Positions 25,134 to 33,548 of a stretch of 64,000 nucleotides of DNA are shown one piece after another. Positions within the stretch are counted from its first letter, which is position 1, and every line of letters begins with the position of its first letter. A model generated the notes under the pieces. That model had not been told where the DNA came from. It saw only the letters and a program-made list of their open reading frames with translations, and did no database searches. The stretch is from Bradyrhizobium betae (lineage in GTDB: Bacteria; Pseudomonadota; Alphaproteobacteria; Rhizobiales; Xanthobacteraceae): contig NZ_MZXW01000035.1 in assembly GCF_004123905.1 (NCBI RefSeq), positions 124,001-188,000 of the forward strand, given 5' to 3'. The position numbers and the translations under genes were made by a program.

Positions 25134-26036
25134 TTGGAAATCGAAGACCTGCGTACATTTGTCGAGGTTGCCGCAGCGGAGGGCATAACGCCGGCCGCGC
25201 ACCGGCTTGGCGTGTCCAAGTCTATCGTCAGCAGGCGTCTCACGCGGCTGGAAGAAGAGCTCGGCGTTCAATTGGTGGCCCGCACAACGCGTGGCGCTGG
25301 TCTGACGGAAGCCGGAATCACGTTCCGAGACTACGCAGCCAGGATCTGTGCCGAGATTGATCTGGCGAAAGAGACAATCCTGCCAACCGGCAGTCTCCGC
25401 GGTCGGCTGCGCATCGCCGCTCCGCTTTCCTTCGGCCCGCTACATTTTGCCCCAGTATTCGCAGAAATGGCGCGACGCCACCCGGATCTGCATATCCACG
25501 CCAGCTACACCGACAGGTTCGTGGACTTGATCGCAGAGGGCTTCGATTGCGCGGTTCGTGTTGGGCGCCTTCCAGACTCCAATTTGCTGGCACGGCGGGT
25601 AGGCCCCATTAACGGACGATTTGTCGCAAGTCCGGAGTACATCAAGAAGCACGGATCGCCCGAAACGCCAGAGGAGCTTCTAGATCACGAGACACTCATG
25701 CAGGGAACCGAGCCGTGGCAAGTGATGGATGGGAACAAGACCATTACAATCAATCCGCAGGGCAGGTTCAAAGCAGACAATGGAGCAGCTCTTGCGGCCG
25801 CGGCTCTTGCGGGAATAGGTGTCGCTATGCTGCCAGACGGACTCATGACCGAGCATCTCGCTTCAGGCGCGCTTGTCCCGGTCATGACGCGCTATCCAAT
25901 CACGCCTGCGGCTGTTTACGTCGTGCGGCCAGCGGGGCAACAGCAGCCGTCGCGGAAGATACGTCTACTGACCGAGTTGCTGATCGAATGCTTCGGGCAG
26001 GATCCGCACGCTACGAGGGCTGAGCAGCGCGAGTGA
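25134..26036 (+). CDS. LysR family transcriptional regulator
   Basis: A regulator of about 300 residues with the LysR helix-turn-helix (EGITPAAHRLGVSKSIVS) and an effector domain (YTDRFVDLIAEGFDCAVRVG). A TTG at 25134 gives the usual MEIEDLRTFVEV start; a GTG at 25104 is also in frame and neither has a strong ribosome site, so the start is uncertain. It diverges from the isochorismatase-family hydrolase and porin genes, its probable targets. Confidence 0.88.
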   Translation: MEIEDLRTFVEVAAAEGITPAAHRLGVSKSIVSRRLTRLEEELGVQLVARTTRGAGLTEAGITFRDYAARICAEIDLAKETILPTGSLRGRLRIAAPLSFGPLHFAPVFAEMARRHPDLHIHASYTDRFVDLIAEGFDCAVRVGRLPDSNLLARRVGPINGRFVASPEYIKKHGSPETPEELLDHETLMQGTEPWQVMDGNKTITINPQGRFKADNGAALAAAALAGIGVAMLPDGLMTEHLASGALVPVMTRYPITPAAVYVVRPAGQQQPSRKIRLLTELLIECFGQDPHATRAEQRE

Positions 26037-26054
26037 TATTCGGGGCGGTGCGCG

Positions 26055-26130
26055 CCCTTCGCATCAGCTTGAGCGAAGCCGCCAGCCGCAGGCTGTGCTT
26101 GCCGGCCAGTGCAATGCCTTCGAGCTCGCC
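26055..26130 (-). pseudogene. 3' relic of a GrlR-like gene
   Basis: Read on the minus strand, these 76 bases encode ELEGIALAGKHSLRLAAS followed by LKLMRRA. This matches the C-terminal end of the GrlR-like protein at 31524-32228 at nearly every residue, and the DNA aligns closely. No start or upstream domain is present; the amidohydrolase gene ends at 26141 where the rest should lie. The original stop is gone and the frame runs on about 12 codons to a TAG. This is a truncated copy left by deletion or by insertion of the neighbouring gene. Confidence 0.8.
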
Positions 26131-26140
26131 GGTCGGCCCT

Positions 26141-27421
26141 CTACCTCACTGCGAACGGCGCCTGGTACGGCCGGCCGAAGGGCACACCGTTGATGACGGT
26201 CTGGATCGGCTTGAGCTGAGCCGTCCCATCTCGCTTGTTGTTGCGCGTGTCGACGAAGCTGACCGGACCCTCCACCAGTTCCATGATCGCGACGTCGGCG
26301 GGCGCACCGATCTGCAGCGTGCCGATTTTCGGCGCGCGATTGATGATCTTCGCCGGCGCTGTCGTCGCCATTGCAACCACCTGCTCCAGCGTGAACCCAA
26401 GCGTCATGAACTTGCTCATCACGTTGGGCAGGAAGGGCATGCCCGGCGAATTGCCGGAGAAGACGTGGATGTCGGAGGAGATGGTGTCCGGAGTGCATCC
26501 ACCGGGGATCGCGACGTCCGCCACGGTGAAATCGAAGCTGCCGCCGCCATGACCGACGTCGAACAATACGCCGCGCTGCTTGGCCGCCAGAGCCGCAGGC
26601 AGCAACCTGCCCTCCTGAACGATATTCGTGAAGACGTTGGACATGTTCGGGGCGCCTGAATAGGCATGCGTCAGCACGTCGCCGGGCCGCAGCAGGTCCA
26701 GAATCTGCGACATCAGCTCCTTGGACTCGACGCCGCCGATATGCACCATCATCTTCGCCGGCCAGCCGCACATCTCGCAGGCCAGGATCCCGCGCTTGAG
26801 CGGCTCGAGCCCGTGCTTGAAGATCACGTTCTCGGACATGCGCACCTTGACCCCGAGGAGGAAGTCCGGGTTCTCGGCGAGCGCCATCGCGCAGGCTTCG
26901 GTCTGCGCGATGTCGATGTTGTAGAGCTCGGCGACCGGGAACGCCGACAGGCCGTTATTGGCGATGTGAACGAAGGCATACATCCGCGCCCGCGTCTGGG
27001 CCACGATGAAGCGGCGCAACGCGGCGAGATTGTTGACGCCGGCATCGCCCGCCGACACGACGGTCGTCGTGGCCTGGAATTGCACCAGTTCGTCCGGGGG
27101 AATGCCGATCGCCGAACCGTAGGGGTAGACGTGACAATGCAGATCGATGAGGCCCGGCATCACGAGCTTGCCGGACGCCTCGATGCTCTTCAGCGCACGC
27201 TCGGCCGGGATGGTCTCCTGGACGGCTTCGATCATGCCCCAGCGGATACCGATATCGCGCCTGGCGCGCAGTGACTGGCTGGGGTCGAGGACCTCTCCCC
27301 CGCGGATCACCAGATCGTATTTGTCGTTCGGCCCCATCGCGGCTCGCGCCGGCGCGGCGAGGCCGACGGCTGCGGCTGATGTCGAAAGTGCCAGGAAATC
27401 GCGGCGTGACAACGCGGACAT
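26141..27421 (-). CDS. Tat-exported metal-dependent amidohydrolase/deacetylase
   Basis: A 426-residue amidohydrolase-superfamily enzyme. The start at 27421 (preceded by AGGGGGC) yields a twin-arginine signal, SRRDFLALSTSAAAVGLA. The metal site is visible as GLIDLHCHVYP near residue 86, MVHIGG and THAYSG in the middle, and SSDIH near 330 supplying the last Asp. The order resembles the deacetylase/dihydroorotase-like group. Export as a folded enzyme to the periplasm is expected. A longer frame to 27706 lacks support. It has no clear operon partner. Confidence 0.85.
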   Translation of the reverse strand: MSALSRRDFLALSTSAAAVGLAAPARAAMGPNDKYDLVIRGGEVLDPSQSLRARRDIGIRWGMIEAVQETIPAERALKSIEASGKLVMPGLIDLHCHVYPYGSAIGIPPDELVQFQATTTVVSAGDAGVNNLAALRRFIVAQTRARMYAFVHIANNGLSAFPVAELYNIDIAQTEACAMALAENPDFLLGVKVRMSENVIFKHGLEPLKRGILACEMCGWPAKMMVHIGGVESKELMSQILDLLRPGDVLTHAYSGAPNMSNVFTNIVQEGRLLPAALAAKQRGVLFDVGHGGGSFDFTVADVAIPGGCTPDTISSDIHVFSGNSPGMPFLPNVMSKFMTLGFTLEQVVAMATTAPAKIINRAPKIGTLQIGAPADVAIMELVEGPVSFVDTRNNKRDGTAQLKPIQTVINGVPFGRPYQAPFAVR

Positions 27422-27669
27422 GATGCCCCCTGTGATTTTTTCTCGTTCGACGGCATATCGGCGGACGGCTCGATGTGTCCGTTCCAAATGCGTGCAATAG
27501 GACCGCAGCCGCTTCGCCGCGAACAATCCAATCCTATGACTGCTCACCGGCGCCGAGGAGCCACAAAATATTCCGGGATGCATGAACCTTCGAAGACAAA
27601 TGTCGACTAAGCGAACGTCGCGCCGATCAGGCCATATGCGGATTGACCACCTTTCCGCGATGAAAGGCC

Positions 27670-28329
27670 CTATTCGGCCAAAGCAGCGGGATAGACAGTT
27701 TCCCACACATCGGCCGCACCGTTGGCAAGCGACCAGAAGCCATCCGCTACGCCGTCGGCCTCGGCCGAATGTGGAGTGATCAAGGTTGCGACGGTCATCA
27801 TTGCGATACGAACATTGCGCTTCGCGAGCTGGGGCGCGATCGCTTGCACGACGTTTCGCAGCGCGGCCTTTCCCATGCCGAGGCTGGCGTAGCTGTGGTG
27901 CGGGGTCGTCGCGAGGCCACCTCCCGTGACGAGAATTGTTCCGCCGCGCTTATCGAACAGTTCCGTCGCCGCACGAATCGCATGGAGCCCACCTGCAACA
28001 TTGACGGCAAGATCGTTCAGCACATCGGCATCGGTCATGGTGAACAGGTCTTGCCGGCGCACGAATGCGGCGTTGTAGAGCACTCCTGTCAGCCCGCCCG
28101 ATATCCGGTCGGCATTACGGACCGCAGAACGCATGGCTTGCGCGTCGGTAGCGTCGAGGACGATCCCGTGGGCGGCGATACCTTTGGCGACGAGTTCGGC
28201 CACCAGCGGATCAAGATTGCGCGGGTTGCGGCTGGCCATAACAATGGTCCAGCCCTCGTGGCCAAAGCGTTCGGCGGTGGCCTGGCCGATGCCAGGCCCA
28301 GCGCCGATGATGAATAGTGATTTGGACAT
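27670..28329 (-). CDS. Short-chain dehydrogenase/reductase, atypical active site
   Basis: A 219-residue Rossmann-fold protein with a GAGPGIGQA nucleotide-binding loop near residue 9 and YNAAFV in place of the usual NNAG. Aligning the Lys of LGMGKAALRN with the catalytic Lys of SDR enzymes puts Leu where the catalytic Tyr is expected; a Tyr lies three residues earlier (SYASLGMGK). It may be a diverged or non-classical member. It follows the VOC gene by 24 bases and likely shares its transcript. Confidence 0.82.
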   Translation of the reverse strand: MSKSLFIIGAGPGIGQATAERFGHEGWTIVMASRNPRNLDPLVAELVAKGIAAHGIVLDATDAQAMRSAVRNADRISGGLTGVLYNAAFVRRQDLFTMTDADVLNDLAVNVAGGLHAIRAATELFDKRGGTILVTGGGLATTPHHSYASLGMGKAALRNVVQAIAPQLAKRNVRIAMMTVATLITPHSAEADGVADGFWSLANGAADVWETVYPAALAE

Positions 28330-28353
28330 TTCAGTTACCTTTCGCTGGAGCCG

Positions 28354-28815
28354 TCAGACCAACACTTCAGCCAGCTCGATCAAATTGCCGAATGGATCGC
28401 AGAAAAAGGCCAGCTTGCGGCTGATGGCCGGCAGGACGAACGGTTCGGTGACGATGGTGACGCCGCGCGCACGCAGCTTGGCGACGGTCTGTTCGACGCT
28501 GTCGACGTTCAGACAGAAGTGGTGGTAGCCGCGGTATTTCAGACTGTCGGCCAGATCCGTGTACGGCCGCACGTCCGTAGGCGCCGGCTCTCCCCCGCCG
28601 AGGATCTCGACATAGAAGCGATCGTCGTTGGCTGGCGCGATGTAGGCGAGTTTCTCGTCGGCATAGTCCCATGTCGCGACAACGCGAAAGTCGAGCTTTT
28701 CGACGTAGAAGGCCAGCGCGCTTGCAAGGTCGGGTGTGCGCACGGCGACGTGGTGCCCCTTCATATCGGCAAAGGGCGAGTTGGCGTTGTTCGCGGGAGG
28801 AATGAAATCGGCCAT
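28354..28815 (-). CDS. VOC family (glyoxalase-like) protein
   Basis: A 153-residue protein with two beta-alpha-beta modules of the vicinal oxygen chelate fold. GHHVAVRTPDLASALAFYVE begins the first and YHHFCLNVDSVEQTVAKL the second; CDPFGNLIELAE ends it with a metal-ligand Glu. Members include glyoxalases, dioxygenases and resistance proteins. ATG at 28815 sits after GGAG with a six-base spacer, so it is preferred to the ATG two codons earlier. It heads a two-gene unit with the SDR gene. Confidence 0.87.
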   Translation of the reverse strand: MADFIPPANNANSPFADMKGHHVAVRTPDLASALAFYVEKLDFRVVATWDYADEKLAYIAPANDDRFYVEILGGGEPAPTDVRPYTDLADSLKYRGYHHFCLNVDSVEQTVAKLRARGVTIVTEPFVLPAISRKLAFFCDPFGNLIELAEVLV

Positions 28816-28894
28816 GTGCATCTCCTTTCGTGGCCGGCATCAGCGCCGGACATCGCCAAAGTGGCCGATCAACGTGCCCTTGATTAGGTAGATA

Positions 28895-28905
28895 ATCTTG
28901 AAGAT
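28895..28905. promoter_or_regulatory. ATCTTGAAGAT dyad in LysR divergent promoter
   Basis: A symmetric 11-base site, five-base arms around one central base, lies between the VOC gene and the divergent LysR gene, 22 bases before the LysR ATG. Similar AGATAAT sequences repeat across it. It is a candidate regulator site. Confidence 0.35.
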
Positions 28906-28926
28906 AATGCTGAGCAGGATTCAGCA

Positions 28927-29811
28927 ATGAGAGCGACTGACCTTAGCGAACTGGCGGCCTTCGATGCCGTCGCCCGACATCGCAGTTTCCGCCGTGCCGG
29001 CGAGGAACGGGGTGTGACCGCATCCGCGATCAGTCATGCCGTGTCCAGTTTGGAGGCCCGGCTCGGCATCCGTCTTCTCAACCGCACCACGCGAAGTGTG
29101 TCAGTGACAGACGCGGGCGCCATGCTGATGGCGCGGCTTTCTCCAGCCTACGCCGACATCGGTTCGGCCCTGGACAGCCTGAACCAGTTTCGAGACACAC
29201 CGTTCGGCAAGGTGCGCATCAATGTGCCCTCGTCCATCGCATCCTTTGTCGTCGGTCCGGTCTTGAAGCCGCTTCTGGTCAACAATCCGAGCCTTCAACT
29301 CGAGATCGTCGCGACCGATCGCCTCGTGGACATCGTTGAAGAAGGTTTTGATGCCGGAATACGCTTAGGGGAAAGTCTCCGGGATGGCATGACTGCCGTG
29401 AAGATCAAGACGCGATTGCGCTTCGCGGTCGTGGGCTCGCCGAGCTACTTCAGAGCGCGCCCAATTCCAAAATCCCCGCATGACCTAAAGCATCATACCT
29501 GCCTCCAAAACCTGTACCCCAGCGGAGCGCGATATGCCTGGAGCTTTGCCAAAGGCGGCAAGGAAGTGGAATTTCAGCCGACCGGCCCGTTATCGCTGGA
29601 TGACCACGCTCTCATGCTCAAAGCCGCACTTGATGGTATTGGCCTGGCTTATCTTTGGGAAAACTATGCTCTTCGAGCGATTTCCGAAGGCAAGCTGGTC
29701 CGCGTGCTGGACGCATGGTGCCCGCCTGAAGATTGGATCTATCTGTACTATCCCGCCCGAAAGTATCTGTCTGCAGGCTTGAGGGCGGTGATTACCGCAC
29801 TTAGAGCTTAG
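28927..29811 (+). CDS. LysR family transcriptional regulator
   Basis: A 294-residue LysR regulator. The N-terminal helix-turn-helix is typical (AFDAVARHRSFRRAGEERGV ... AISHAVSSLEARLGIRLLNR), and the effector domain carries VDIVEEGFDAGIRLGE and the late motif GIGLAYLWE. It diverges from the VOC-SDR pair and most likely controls it, possibly through the dyad at 28895-28905. Confidence 0.93.
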   Translation: MRATDLSELAAFDAVARHRSFRRAGEERGVTASAISHAVSSLEARLGIRLLNRTTRSVSVTDAGAMLMARLSPAYADIGSALDSLNQFRDTPFGKVRINVPSSIASFVVGPVLKPLLVNNPSLQLEIVATDRLVDIVEEGFDAGIRLGESLRDGMTAVKIKTRLRFAVVGSPSYFRARPIPKSPHDLKHHTCLQNLYPSGARYAWSFAKGGKEVEFQPTGPLSLDDHALMLKAALDGIGLAYLWENYALRAISEGKLVRVLDAWCPPEDWIYLYYPARKYLSAGLRAVITALRA

Positions 29812-29868
29812 GCTCGCAGCCGACTCGCTCGCATGACGCCGTGAAGCATGAACGCTGCTGGCGGCCCT

Positions 29869-30537
29869 TCAATTCGTCGTGGTCTTGCCGCCGCGCATGG
29901 ACACGAGCTTGTCCTCACGAAATCGGAGAATGAGCCATGCGGTCTCTTCGAAACCGTCTGCGAGCTTTCCCTCGTGAGAATACACCATCTGAGCCGCTTC
30001 CGACTTCGATGGCGGTCCCAGCGCCGTGACCACCTCCAGACGCGACATACCCAAATGCAGCTTGCCGTCGAAGGCGACGGGCGCAAACTTTTTCGGGATG
30101 GTGGCGCAATCGGTCGAGGTCTCGGTGTCTTGTTCGGTGAGCTCTTCAACGATCTCTGTGACGAGATGGTCCGGGCCGCCCATCTCTCCGCTGGACACGA
30201 CCCACAGTCGATGCTGCGCGCGCCGATAACACAGCCAGTAGATGCTGGCTCCAGCGTCGCCCTGGTGTTGGATGGCCCCTTCGCCAACGGCTTCGCGGAC
30301 CGCGCCGAGCCGCGTCTCCTCGAAGCGGCCGCCGAATGCGCCCAGCGAAAAGCGGGTCGCCAATCTCTTCACGACCGTCGGCGGCACGCGCTCGAACGCA
30401 TGTTCGTCGACCGGCGGCGGCGGTGTCTGCGCGGAGCAGTCGCCCGCGGGGATCGCGAAAAGGAGAAGCAGCAAGAAGAGCGTCTTTCGACCAACAATTC
30501 CGAATTGCGTTACATTGGAGATTGAGCCCGTCTGCAT
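29869..30537 (-). CDS. Secreted hypothetical protein (222 aa)
   Basis: I do not recognise a family. The protein has a hydrophobic export segment (TLFLLLLLFAIPAG near residues 19-32) followed by Cys-Ser-Ala-Gln, but the residue before Cys is Asp, so it is not a standard lipobox. The C-terminal part, KLHLGMSRLEVVTALGPPSK, resembles the SmpA/OmlA-type segment in which a short helix is followed by a Gly-Pro-Pro turn. The protein is likely periplasmic. It lies just upstream of the TPR protein's 3' end on the same strand. Confidence 0.65.
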   Translation of the reverse strand: MQTGSISNVTQFGIVGRKTLFLLLLLFAIPAGDCSAQTPPPPVDEHAFERVPPTVVKRLATRFSLGAFGGRFEETRLGAVREAVGEGAIQHQGDAGASIYWLCYRRAQHRLWVVSSGEMGGPDHLVTEIVEELTEQDTETSTDCATIPKKFAPVAFDGKLHLGMSRLEVVTALGPPSKSEAAQMVYSHEGKLADGFEETAWLILRFREDKLVSMRGGKTTTN

Positions 30538-30551
30538 AGCTCACTTGCTCA

Positions 30552-31310
30552 TCATTTTGTGCTCAAAGCTTTCTTCACTCGCCCGATCGCTTCCGGGGCG
30601 TGGGGATCCTGCGGATCAAGTTTGGAAGCTGTGTCATAATCCACCAACGCCTTTTGGAGATCGTGCTTCGCTTCCCAGGTCGCAGCGCGATTGAAGTGGG
30701 CCGGCGCAGATTTCGGGTCAAGGCGGATTGCCTCGGAGTAGTCCGCGAGAGCGCGGTCGAGATCGCCCTGGTCGAAATACGCGTTGCCGCGGTGGGCATA
30801 GGGCAGAGCGGCCCCACCGGCTATCGTCGCTGGATCCAGCCGGATCGCTTCGGTGTAGTCTTCGATAGCCCGGTCAGAGGCGCCCTTGGCATTGTACGCT
30901 GCGCCGCGGTTGGTATAAGCACTTGCGAATTTGGGATTGAGCCGGATCGCCTCGTTTTGGTCGGCGATGTCGCGGTCCAGGTCGCCCTTCTGGCGGTATG
31001 TGATACCGCGGTTGTTGTATGCTGGCGCATATTGCGGATCCAGCCGGATCGCTTCGGAGTAGTCCGCGATGGCGCGGTCGGGGTCGCCCTCCTGGTAGTA
31101 CGCGGCGCCACGGTTGTTGTAGCTGATCGCAAGATCACGACCGTGCCAGCGGCCCGAATTGATGTCGCGCGTACAGGCCGCTATGGCGCGGTCGCCCGAT
31201 CGCTTGGCGCAAATATCAGAGTCGTCTGCGGCAGGAACCATCAGTAATCCTGCCAGAGCCGCCACGGCCAGGCCCGAGAACAACCATTTAACTGATGAAC
31301 TCATCTGCAT
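30552..31310 (-). CDS. Exported tetratricopeptide repeat protein
   Basis: A protein of about 252 residues with an N-terminal hydrophobic export segment (WLFSGLAVAALAGLLMVP) and five TPR units from about residue 60 to 235. The units follow the pattern YNNRGAAYYQEGDPDRAIAD followed by YSEAIRLDP. TPR arrays bind partner proteins; this one should lie in the periplasm or be anchored to the inner membrane. Several Met codons at the start leave a choice of 31310 or 31304. The secreted hypothetical gene follows 14 bases downstream, so the two may form a unit. Confidence 0.85.
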   Translation of the reverse strand: MQMSSSVKWLFSGLAVAALAGLLMVPAADDSDICAKRSGDRAIAACTRDINSGRWHGRDLAISYNNRGAAYYQEGDPDRAIADYSEAIRLDPQYAPAYNNRGITYRQKGDLDRDIADQNEAIRLNPKFASAYTNRGAAYNAKGASDRAIEDYTEAIRLDPATIAGGAALPYAHRGNAYFDQGDLDRALADYSEAIRLDPKSAPAHFNRAATWEAKHDLQKALVDYDTASKLDPQDPHAPEAIGRVKKALSTK

Positions 31311-31523
31311 CGGCTGCGATTTCCGCACGTGGGTCGGAGCGCCGGGGATAGCCGATCGCTATTCCCCGAACCCTTCCGACCCTTCGTCGGGATCACAATT
31401 CAAATGGTTCATCCACGAACTTGGTCGGCTTTCGATCCGGGTCACTTGCCGAAATTGGCACGGGCGAAGCGTAAGGCCGGCTTCAGTTCACGAAGCGGAC
31501 TCCTTATGCCGACGAATGTGCAC

Positions 31524-32228
31524 CTAAGCCCTTCGCATGAGCTTGAGCGAGGCCGCCAGCCGCAAGCTGCGCTTGCCGGCAAGCGCAATGCCCTCCAGTT
31601 CGCCGCTGTCTTCCGTGCAAGTCCCGGAGAAGCCGATCCCGACCTCATAGCCGCCGAACACGGGGTTCTCGCCTTTCGCCGGCGTGTGCTCCTGGTTCAG
31701 CATCTCGCCCTTCCAGCGACCATCCGCCGAGGAATAGGAGCCGAGATAGTAGAAGAACGCATCGCCGCCGAGGATGCGGCCGTCGATCAGCAGCATCACG
31801 CCGGAGAGCCCGGCATCGACGCCGTCGAGCGCGCGCAGGCTCATTCCGTAGAGGCCGTTGGCGATGCCACCCGGGCCGACCGTGCCGCTCGGCGGCAGCG
31901 CCTCGTCGTCGAGTGGCGTGAGGTTGGCCCAGAACCGCGCACCCGGCATGGTGTTGGCGCCGCCCTCGAGACGGATCTGGTTGCCGTACAGCCGCCCGCG
32001 CGCGCCGATCGAGGCGACATCGGCGCCCATCAGCGGCTTGTAATTGGGATCGAAATTATGCCGCTCGGTGATGACCTCGGCGACGATCTCGTCGCCCTGC
32101 TCGGCATAGGTGCCGAGATGCGCAAAGCCCGAATTGCCGCCGAGCATCTTGCCGTCATGCAGGCACATGATGCTGCAGCCGAACGCATCGTTGACGCCGT
32201 ATTCAACCTTGTACAGTCCGTCCAGCAA
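31524..32228 (-). CDS. GrlR-like protein with two tandem domains
   Basis: A 234-residue protein built from two copies of a domain of about 110 residues. Each starts with a GLY segment (DGLYKVEYG at residue 3 and NGLYGMSLRALDG near 125), then a Gly-rich turn (GKMLGGNSGFAHLGTY and GRILGGDAFFYYLGSY), then a closing strand set. This is the pattern of GrlR, a small beta-barrel regulator of type III secretion in enterobacteria; rhizobial members are called GrlR-like, without shown function. The start is a TTG without a clear ribosome site, chosen because the next in-frame codon upstream that could start is absent before a stop. Confidence 0.75.
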   Translation of the reverse strand: MLDGLYKVEYGVNDAFGCSIMCLHDGKMLGGNSGFAHLGTYAEQGDEIVAEVITERHNFDPNYKPLMGADVASIGARGRLYGNQIRLEGGANTMPGARFWANLTPLDDEALPPSGTVGPGGIANGLYGMSLRALDGVDAGLSGVMLLIDGRILGGDAFFYYLGSYSSADGRWKGEMLNQEHTPAKGENPVFGGYEVGIGFSGTCTEDSGELEGIALAGKRSLRLAASLKLMRRA

Positions 32229-32383
32229 CGCAATGAGCCCACAATATCGGAAAAGAATCGCTGGCTACCTAGCACCGACAGCGCATCCAAACCATCCGGC
32301 TTTTCCGCGCAGGGGCCGCCCGCGGGAGCCTTCGCTGCATGATGACATCATGCTCCTGTTTTGCCCGACGGGTCAAGCCGAAT

Positions 32384-32405
32384 TCGTAAAATCCGTAATT
32401 TTTAC
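32384..32405. promoter_or_regulatory. AT-rich hairpin CGTAAAA...TTTTACG
   Basis: Inverted arms CGTAAAA and TTTTACG with an eight-base spacer lie in the 260-base gap between the GrlR-like gene and the small YKRK-type gene. It is the most AT-rich part of this gap and may hold a promoter or operator for the GrlR-like gene. No coding frame is supported in the gap. Confidence 0.35.
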
Positions 32406-32488
32406 GATTCCACTGTGATTTCAATGCGCCGTCTACTGTGCATGGGGTTGTTTTCGCAATTTTGGTTTGCGGGGCCCGCTGAGAGGCG

Positions 32489-32638
32489 TCAGTGACGCTT
32501 GAAATACTGCACCTCGCGCTCGTGCTTTTCGGCCGCCGCGCGGCTTTTGAAGGTGCCGAGGTTGCGCCGCTTGCCAGTCTTCGGATTCACCTTGCGTGAA
32601 TAGAGCCGGTATTCGCCGGATGCGAGCTTGCGGATCAT
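32489..32638 (-). CDS. Conserved small basic protein (49 aa)
   Basis: A 49-residue basic protein starting MIRKLASGEYRLYSRKVNP and containing GKRRNLGTFKSRAAAEKHER. I recognise this pattern as a widely conserved small proteobacterial protein without known function. AGGAGG lies seven bases before the ATG, a near-perfect ribosome site, so the start is firm; a frame extending 13 codons further up lacks a signal. It follows the Sel1-repeat gene on the same strand. Confidence 0.82.
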   Translation of the reverse strand: MIRKLASGEYRLYSRKVNPKTGKRRNLGTFKSRAAAEKHEREVQYFKRH

Positions 32639-32694
32639 GATCGCGCCTCCTGCTTGTCGTGGATCAACGGCCTGCATTCAGGCCGGTTCCTCGC

Positions 32695-33516
32695 TCAGAA
32701 GCACAGCGTGGTGACGAGCTTGCCCTGCTTGTCCTTGATCGCATAGGGGCAGCGCAGCCGCTCCAGCGCCGCCTTGGCGTCCTCGTCGCCGAGCGCGGCG
32801 GCGCGTTCGTAATAGGCCTTTGCGGCGTCCTTGTCCTTCGCCCCGCCGCGGCCCTCCTGCGCGAAGGCGCCCATCCGTTCCAGCGCACCGGGATGGTTTT
32901 GCGCCGCCGCCTTCTCGAACAGCGCGCGCGCTGCGACGTCATCCTTTGCGCCGCCGGTGCCTTCGGAGAGCATCAGGCCGAGCTGGTACTGCGCCTCTGC
33001 GTTGGTCTCGGCGGATTTGCCCAGCAGCGCGCGGGCCTGCGCGGGATCGGCGGGCGCGCTACCTCCTGCACCGCCGAGGGCGGCAAGGTTGCTGACGCCG
33101 CGGGGATTGCCTGCCTGCGCCGCCTTCTCGAACAGTTTGCGCGCCTGCGCCTCGTCCTTCGCAACGCCGGAGCCGGTGCCGTAGAGCACGCCGAGCTCGA
33201 CCATGGCCGCGCTCGATCCCTTGTCGGCTGCCTTGCGCCAGGCGGCGATCGCCTCCGCCGTCTGCCGGTTGGCCGCATAGGCGCGCCCGAGCGCGAACAT
33301 CGCGCGCCGCGACGATGGTGCCGCCTGCTTGCAGAATTTTATCGCGGTCGCGATATCGGAAGCCGTGATTTCCGGCACGCCCTTCACATCGGCCGGCTTG
33401 TCGGGATCGCTGGGATCGGCGGCGACACGGTCGCACAGGACGAGGTCGGCCGATTGCGCATGCGCCGTAACAGGCACGGCAAGCGCGAGGATGATGGCAA
33501 GGAGATAAGTCCGCAT
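32695..33516 (-). CDS. Exported Sel1-repeat protein
   Basis: A 273-residue protein with a signal peptide (MRTYLLAIILALAVPVTAHA) and about six Sel1-like repeats. The repeats follow AxxxLGxxYxxGxGVAKDEAQA and KAAAQNHPGALERMGAFAQE patterns, each about 36 residues. Sel1-repeat proteins act as scaffolds or regulators of envelope processes. A Cys pair in the terminal section may form a disulfide. It lies 32 bases downstream of the ModA-like gene and probably belongs to the same transcript. Confidence 0.88.
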   Translation of the reverse strand: MRTYLLAIILALAVPVTAHAQSADLVLCDRVAADPSDPDKPADVKGVPEITASDIATAIKFCKQAAPSSRRAMFALGRAYAANRQTAEAIAAWRKAADKGSSAAMVELGVLYGTGSGVAKDEAQARKLFEKAAQAGNPRGVSNLAALGGAGGSAPADPAQARALLGKSAETNAEAQYQLGLMLSEGTGGAKDDVAARALFEKAAAQNHPGALERMGAFAQEGRGGAKDKDAAKAYYERAAALGDEDAKAALERLRCPYAIKDKQGKLVTTLCF

Positions 33517-33548
33517 GGACACCACGTTGCGTCCGCGTGCCGGCGATT

